A stretch of DNA of 64,000 nucleotides from Tillus elongatus (Eukaryota > Arthropoda > Insecta > Coleoptera > Cleridae): contig OZ023268.1 in assembly GCA_964006375.1 (NCBI GenBank), positions 81,666,335 to 81,730,334 of the forward strand, read 5' to 3'. Every line of letters starts with the position of its first letter. The first letter of the stretch is position 1. This document shows, piece by piece, positions 59,631-64,000 of the stretch. The notes beneath the pieces are model-generated. The model ran no database searches. It saw nothing but the letters and a program-made list of their open reading frames with translations, and was not told where the DNA came from. Made by a program: the position numbers and the translations under genes.

Positions 59631-61283
59631 CTATATATAATCATTATAGTCTTCACTATTTGCTGGTTGATGGTCGGTGTTATCCTTTGTATAACTGATA
59701 ATCTTTTGTAATAGCAGACTGAGTTGCTCATATAGACTGCGGGTCGGGCATTGAATACCAAACATAGATAAATCTTTACGGCCTATTGTAACGACCTGAT
59801 TGGTAAACTCATCAAATTCGTAATATTTATTTTTACGAAATATGTATATCCGCCCATTGGTGTACCTGAATGCGCCATCAATCTTAGCTGGGAATTCGGG
59901 AGAAAATTTATCTATATAACCTGCTTCTAGTCTATAGAAATTAGCTCCCTTCTCACCGATGATTTCATACATGTTGTCCGAATGAAATATAATGGTTTTT
60001 CCTGTATATGTGTTTACCATTGCATTTATCCGGTCAAACCTCAAAGTATTCAGATATGTGAGATTATTGAAGGGGGCTACAAATGTAGCTTGTATGCTAG
60101 GAAACGCAACAATGCTTAATGTTTCGTCATTGGTAAACATGAGCACTTCACCACCAGGTCTCTGATATATATGTTTAATTTCTTTTAAATTTTTCAAATG
60201 TGGCAGCCAATCTGTCACAAGTTTTGCCTCCGGATAGGGACCCTTCATATTGTTCAACGGGACAACCCACACCCATTTCTTATAAAACAGATACATGTTG
60301 TGGTTTATAATGACTAACGGTTTGATCTTGTCTATATAATTACACAAGTCCATAGTGTTTTTGGTTTCAGGTTTTACAGCGACCTCCTTTGGTTTTATCG
60401 AAGGTTTCGTTGTAGTCTTTGTTGTAGTCTTTGTTGTAGTCTTTGATGTCTTGGTTGATGTAGGCTGTGTTGTTGTTGTTGATGTTGTTGTTGTAGAGCG
60501 TTGCCCATACAGTTCCTGCATTCGTTGAATATCTTCGTCAGATATACCGGCCCCAGCATGTGGATACATAAGAGAGTTTTTATTGTTGGAGTGTTTGAGT
60601 CCTAAACCGTGTCCCAGTTCGTGTAGAATAACCATATAGTATGATGAGCCATTTGATGCGTGTAGTTGAAGGTTCCACGTGAGATTATTGCTTATGTGGA
60701 TCTCTATGGGTGTATTGGCAACATTTGGAAAATAAGCGTGTCCTAAAACATCACCGCCAATTGGGTATGTACACGGTTGCCCACCTCTCAAGTAAAAATG
60801 TTGGTCATCACAAAAACTTATAAGTATGTCGGCTTCAGCATAGTTGTTTGTTCTCACTAAATTCAAATTAATATGTTGTTCCCATTGTTTGAATGCTTTT
60901 TGTGTTAGCAATAGTACTGTAGGATCTGAATAATGTATGTACCATTTCAAAGTTTTCTTTTTCCATATAGGTTTTACTGTTAATAATGAATTCTGTGAAA
61001 AATCTTCATCACCACATCGTTCACGTTTCATCAGTTCAATGTCTCTACTAGTCAAATTGTTACTTTCGGGTAAACTGAAAAACGTTTGAAACATGTTTAA
61101 AGCCTCTGTGAAAGCTTCTGTCTTCTCTAACATCGTTAGTTGGTCATTGTTAGTGATATTACTGCTTAAATAACCATATTTGATGAGATAATCGTTGGCC
61201 AGTTGTCTGTCTGTTTCACTTACATCCTCTCCACAGGAGGCACTTAGACAAAGAACACAGATACTCAGGAGTAGCTTGAACAT
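59631..61283 (-). CDS. matrix metalloproteinase carried by the Polinton
   Basis: 550 aa, intact. Signal peptide at residues 1-17 (MFKLLLSICVLCLSASC). Propeptide with a cysteine switch at C90 (RERCGDEDF, a variant of PRCGxPD). Catalytic domain about 105-260: zinc site HELGHGLGLKHS (221-232), structural DILISF and YFPN segments, Met-turn at SLMYP (237-241). A Thr/Lys-rich hinge (262-310, with repeated TKTT) leads to a hemopexin-like domain (about 312-520) bounded by C313 and the C of IQCP. This is the full secreted-MMP layout. MMPs cleave extracellular matrix; baculoviruses also carry one. It lies next to the right TIR and is transcribed inward. All catalytic residues are present. It is probably host-derived cargo. 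Confidence 0.95.
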   Translation of the reverse strand: MFKLLLSICVLCLSASCGEDVSETDRQLANDYLIKYGYLSSNITNNDQLTMLEKTEAFTEALNMFQTFFSLPESNNLTSRDIELMKRERCGDEDFSQNSLLTVKPIWKKKTLKWYIHYSDPTVLLLTQKAFKQWEQHINLNLVRTNNYAEADILISFCDDQHFYLRGGQPCTYPIGGDVLGHAYFPNVANTPIEIHISNNLTWNLQLHASNGSSYYMVILHELGHGLGLKHSNNKNSLMYPHAGAGISDEDIQRMQELYGQRSTTTTSTTTTQPTSTKTSKTTTKTTTKTTTKPSIKPKEVAVKPETKNTMDLCNYIDKIKPLVIINHNMYLFYKKWVWVVPLNNMKGPYPEAKLVTDWLPHLKNLKEIKHIYQRPGGEVLMFTNDETLSIVAFPSIQATFVAPFNNLTYLNTLRFDRINAMVNTYTGKTIIFHSDNMYEIIGEKGANFYRLEAGYIDKFSPEFPAKIDGAFRYTNGRIYIFRKNKYYEFDEFTNQVVTIGRKDLSMFGIQCPTRSLYEQLSLLLQKIISYTKDNTDHQPANSEDYNDYI

Positions 61284-62025
61284 GACTGCTCTCCACGTTA
61301 ACCAGCGTTATACTGTTCAGCTCTCGCTCTAGCTGTTGTTAAATAGTCGTATGTCTGTCGGTGTGTTATTACAAACGCATCTGTCAGTATAAGTAAAGAC
61401 ATCAAGGTGTCCTGTGTGTATCCTTTCAAACACCGTGTACAAGCTTCAACAAGATTCTATATGATACTTGTTGACAATCAATGGTCTGTCTGTCTGTTTT
61501 TGCTGTGTGTTACCAGTGTTACTCACTCTAGCTGTTGTTGGTATTACTTGAGTTGTTGCTTCCGTTTTTAGGGGGCCAGTAGTCCGGCTCCCTGGCGATA
61601 ACTCTAAGTGGGCTCCCTTGGTTGAAACACTTGTCCTGTCGTTGTGTTATTACACATGCATCTGTCAGTTTAAGCAAAGACATCGAACTGTCATGACGTG
61701 TGTTGTATCCTTTCAAACAACGTGTACAAGCTCCAACAATGCCAATCAGTTGTCTGTTTGTTTTGCTGTGTGTGTTACCAGTGTTACTCACTCTAGCTGT
61801 TGTTAAACAGCTGTCTGTCTAAGCAAAGACTTTGAACTGTCATGACGTGTGTTATATCCTTTTCAAACAGCATGTATAAGCTTCAACAATGGCAATCAGT
61901 TGTCTGTCTGTATCCTCAACACAGAAGACACCTGTTCAGTAGTGTGTGTATTAAGCTGTGAAAGAAGGCTGACGTCTCTTGTTGTATGTAAGTACACTCT
62001 TGTATTATCATGTCTGTTTGCATTC
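61284..62025. promoter_or_regulatory. upstream region of the metalloproteinase with repeats
   Basis: A block with tgtgttattac, catctgtcagt, tatcctttcaaaca and gtacaagcttcaacaa occurs three times with drift (around 61,360-61,460, 61,640-61,750 and 61,800-61,910). No gene was recognised. A weak TATA-like ctatttaac lies on the minus strand about 50 bp before the ATG at 61,283. Confidence 0.5.
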
Positions 62026-62029
62026 AAAT

Positions 62030-62728
62030 AACAAATACAAACATAACCTTAACAAACAATCATATGACTGGTAATCAACACGTGTGTGAACATAACCTTA
62101 ATAAACAAATACAGACAGCTGTGTGTGTGTGTGTGTACGAACATAACCTTAATCAACAAATACAAACATAACCTTAATAAACAATCAATATGGCTTGGTA
62201 ATCAGTCTGTATACGAACACCTAACCTTAATAAACAAATACATACATAACCTTAATAAACAATCAGACAAATGGTATTCGACAAACACACATGGAGAGCT
62301 AACCTGACTTGTAGCTATCTATGGACACAGGTCAGACGGAACATCTTACGTCATCACAGGTTAGTTCCATAGAGACCCGGGTTGCGGCTGTCTATGACAG
62401 GTCAGCCATCTTGGAATGCTTGTGACGTCATCTCAGGTTAGTTCCATAGAGAGAGAACCCGGGTTGCGACTGTCTATGACAGGTCAGCCATCTTGGAATG
62501 CTTGTGACGTCATCTGACAGGTCAGGTGACATTTGACGTTGACACATGTCAGGTCAGGTGACAGCTGACAGCTGACAGCTGTCAGGTCAGTGACATTTGA
62601 CACCTGTCAAATCTGACAGGTCAGCTGTCAACTGTCACAGGTCTGCGCAGGCCAGCGCATGCGCATGACGTCACGCGCATGCGCAGTAAAAAGTGGAGGG
62701 GATGGACCCAGGTGGCTCCCTATCTACT
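62030..62728 (-). repeat. right terminal inverted repeat
   Basis: Complement of the left TIR: minisatellite (cataaccttaataaacaaat), two instead of three units of about 90 bp, the short gtcaggtgacagctg repeats, the NRF-1/CRE cluster (62,655-62,685) and the outer 60 bp ending CCTATCTACT at 62,728. Confidence 0.9.
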
Positions 62729-62734
62729 GGATGC
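62729..62734. other. right target-site duplication of the Polinton
   Basis: ggatgc, matching 44,962-44,967. Confidence 0.9.
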
Positions 62735-63117
62735 GTATCATTCTTCTGAAGAATCTCGTCGACAATTGTTTTTGGAACTCCCAAGTCGTCAGAAATGTTT
62801 CTTGTGCTTAAGTTGGGATCATATTGCACGTAGGCCAAAACGTTGATAATATTTTCCTCGATGCGTGTTCTACTAACTCTTACAGATGCTTGAATGAGCT
62901 GCACGTTGCCCAGTTTCCCGCAATCGGCTAGCCAATCTTGAAAACATTTCTCGAGAAAAATGTCTTCATTGTGGAAATTGCTTTGCATATTATCGGGACG
63001 GAATTCTAGCATATTTGAAACATTGGAAATAAATGCGCAACATATCATACGCCTCCGCGTTAGTAAATAACATATTTTTTTCAAAAAAAATATGAAGAAA
63101 CAGTAAATCCGAGCCAC
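62729..63117 (-). pseudogene. T6 transposase, N-terminal piece
   Basis: Minus strand: NMQSNFHNEDIFLEKCFQDW, VQLIQASVRVSRTRIEENI, INVLAYVQYDPNLSTRNISD, VPKTIVDEILQKN, then cut by the Polinton within the next few codons. This is the HTH part of the same transposase found at 44,850-44,967 and 42,480-43,122. Confidence 0.8.
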
Positions 63118-63639
63118 ATAAACTCTATGAAGTAACTTTTAACAATTGTCAAATCCGCCGTCTTTTCAGTTTAGTGGTTAGCATGGCTATGTGATCTGTT
63201 TTTCTCGCTAAGGTAACTTGATCCGATTGCGGTATTCAAATTTTTTACATTTTCTTGTATAAATCGAGAACGGATGGAGATATCGCAATGGGGTTTCCAC
63301 TAAAATTTAGGTAATTTTAAGCCGCCTAACGGTCTGTCAATTAACTAGTACCGTTCTATTTAATCAGAAAAATGTGTAATTGCTGCAGAGAACGCCCTCT
63401 AGTTTATTTGTTTAAAACAAAACAGCCCAACAAACGAAATATTCTAATCAGTTGAATGGTTCAGGAGATACTAAAATGTAAATTTTGTCAATTTCATTGG
63501 CCTCTTCCTCCCTTGTTATGACAGATACGAAAAAATGTTGCAAAGCAAAATGATGCGGTATTACCCCAGCTCTTAAATGATGTTTTCAAGATGATTGCTC
63601 ATCAACCAATTTTCAGAGATAGCATGAATTTTATGCTTC

Positions 63640-64000
63640 TTTGTAGCAGTTACGCCCACTAGCGGTCGAGCTACGAACTTCAAAATAATTTGCAGCCATT
63701 TCTCTTGCTTATTTTATTCATGAAAATTTTTTCTTAGACCTCTAGGCCCTAACATTGTCGAGATACAGTCGCTCCGTACCCGTAATAAGTAAGGCATATA
63801 GGCTGTCCCTATATGCCTTAATTATTACTCAATTGTTCCGCTTGAAAAAAAATTGTATGGTCTTATATTAATTTGTAGTGGCTTAACCTTTTCAAGCCAC
63901 ATCCTGGCTACTAAATGGCAAAATACTAAAGTACGATTTCTAGTTTCAGGGCTACAGAATTATATGGGTACAGACATACAAAAATGTATCAACTGTCTTT
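63640..64000. other. flank beyond T6, no gene recognised
   Basis: A short perfect inverted repeat aaggcatat-aggctgtccct-atatgcctt lies at about 63,791-63,819. Nothing else seen. Confidence 0.4.

Larger units (their letters stand above)
44968..62728 (+). mobile_element. complete Maverick/Polinton, 17,761 bp
   Basis: Starts AGTAGATAGG and ends CCTATCTACT, flanked by the 6-bp duplication ggatgc. The TIRs are about 700-770 bp and differ by about one substitution and one 1-bp indel over their outer 300 bp, so the insertion is recent. Gene content is that of a Polinton: retroviral-type integrase, A32-like ATPase, adenain-type protease, minor and major capsid proteins, plus PLA2, DUF8207-like and fibre-like proteins. 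All these frames are open. No family-B DNA polymerase is present, and a matrix metalloproteinase is carried as cargo next to the right TIR. Confidence 0.95.
42285..63630 (-). mobile_element. DNA transposon T6, host of the LTR and Polinton insertions
   Basis: The left end (42,285-42,470) and right end (63,165-63,630) are inverted copies. Shared pieces are gagatatcgca, gcggtattcaaattttt, tgatccgattgcgg, ttttctcgcta and atggctatgtgat, and further out gatgttttcaa and ccaattttc.gagata. The right side has about 235 bp extra (63,306-63,540). Removing the solo LTR and the Polinton leaves an element of about 1.6-1.85 kb with one transposase gene, a normal size for this type. Confidence 0.7.

Noticed and set aside
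62671..63117. 148-codon frame crossing the right end of the Polinton
   Set aside because: It joins the T6 transposase N-terminus to chance codons in the TIR; the true continuation is at 44,967 and below.

Overview
The window looks like a piece of a large, repeat-rich animal genome, most likely an insect. It is AT-rich and carries long (TA)n tracts, tRNA-derived SINEs, non-LTR retrotransposon relics, Tc1/mariner-, pogo- and DUF4817-type DNA transposons, a solo LTR and a complete Maverick/Polinton. I cannot name the species. No complete host gene was recognised; the only candidate is one possible signal-peptide exon near 31.1 kb.

Region 1-37 kb is a dense nest of repeats. A family of roughly 0.7-1.3 kb elements (called H here) recurs about ten times. 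Each has a 5' hairpin (ACGCAGCAAGTGCGT), an internal (TA)n tract and a 3' palindrome ending in AAAATTCACTAA. Several DNA transposons (T1-T4) lie directly against or inside the (TA)n tracts; T3 (10,434-13,040) and T4 (19,309-29,099) split recognisable H copies. T4 contains a satellite of about 170 bp per monomer in two inverted blocks, a LINE fragment and a SINE. A 306-bp tandem array lies at 34.0-35.2 kb.

Region 37-44 kb has no (TA)n tracts. It holds a LINE copy (endonuclease plus reverse transcriptase), a pogo/Tigger relic and the left part of a DUF4817/DDE transposon (T6). One T6 transposase gene was hit twice, by a solo LTR (43,123-44,849, 4-bp duplication gcgt) and by the Polinton (44,968-62,728, 6-bp duplication ggatgc). 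In both cases the transposase frame continues exactly across the empty site.

The Polinton (17,761 bp) is the main feature. It has terminal inverted repeats of about 700-770 bp that are nearly identical over their outer 300 bp, and its packaging and capsid genes are open: DDE integrase with chromodomain, fibre-like protein, DUF8207-like protein, A32/FtsK-type ATPase, parvovirus-type phospholipase A2 protein, adenain-type cysteine protease, minor (penton) and major capsid proteins, plus several unassigned proteins and a small membrane protein. It departs from a standard Polinton in two ways. No family-B DNA polymerase is present; the only possible trace is a 273-aa zinc-binding protein. It also carries an intact 550-aa matrix metalloproteinase with signal peptide, cysteine switch, HExGHxxGxxH site, Met-turn and hemopexin-like domain. 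A third oddity is an 85-bp patch inside a duplicated gene, built from left-TIR sequence and two separated pieces of the metalloproteinase gene.

Taken together, the genes suggest a virus-like mobile element able to make capsids and integrate, but perhaps dependent on another element for replication, with a captured secreted protease that could help particles cross basement membranes. That last step is inference.
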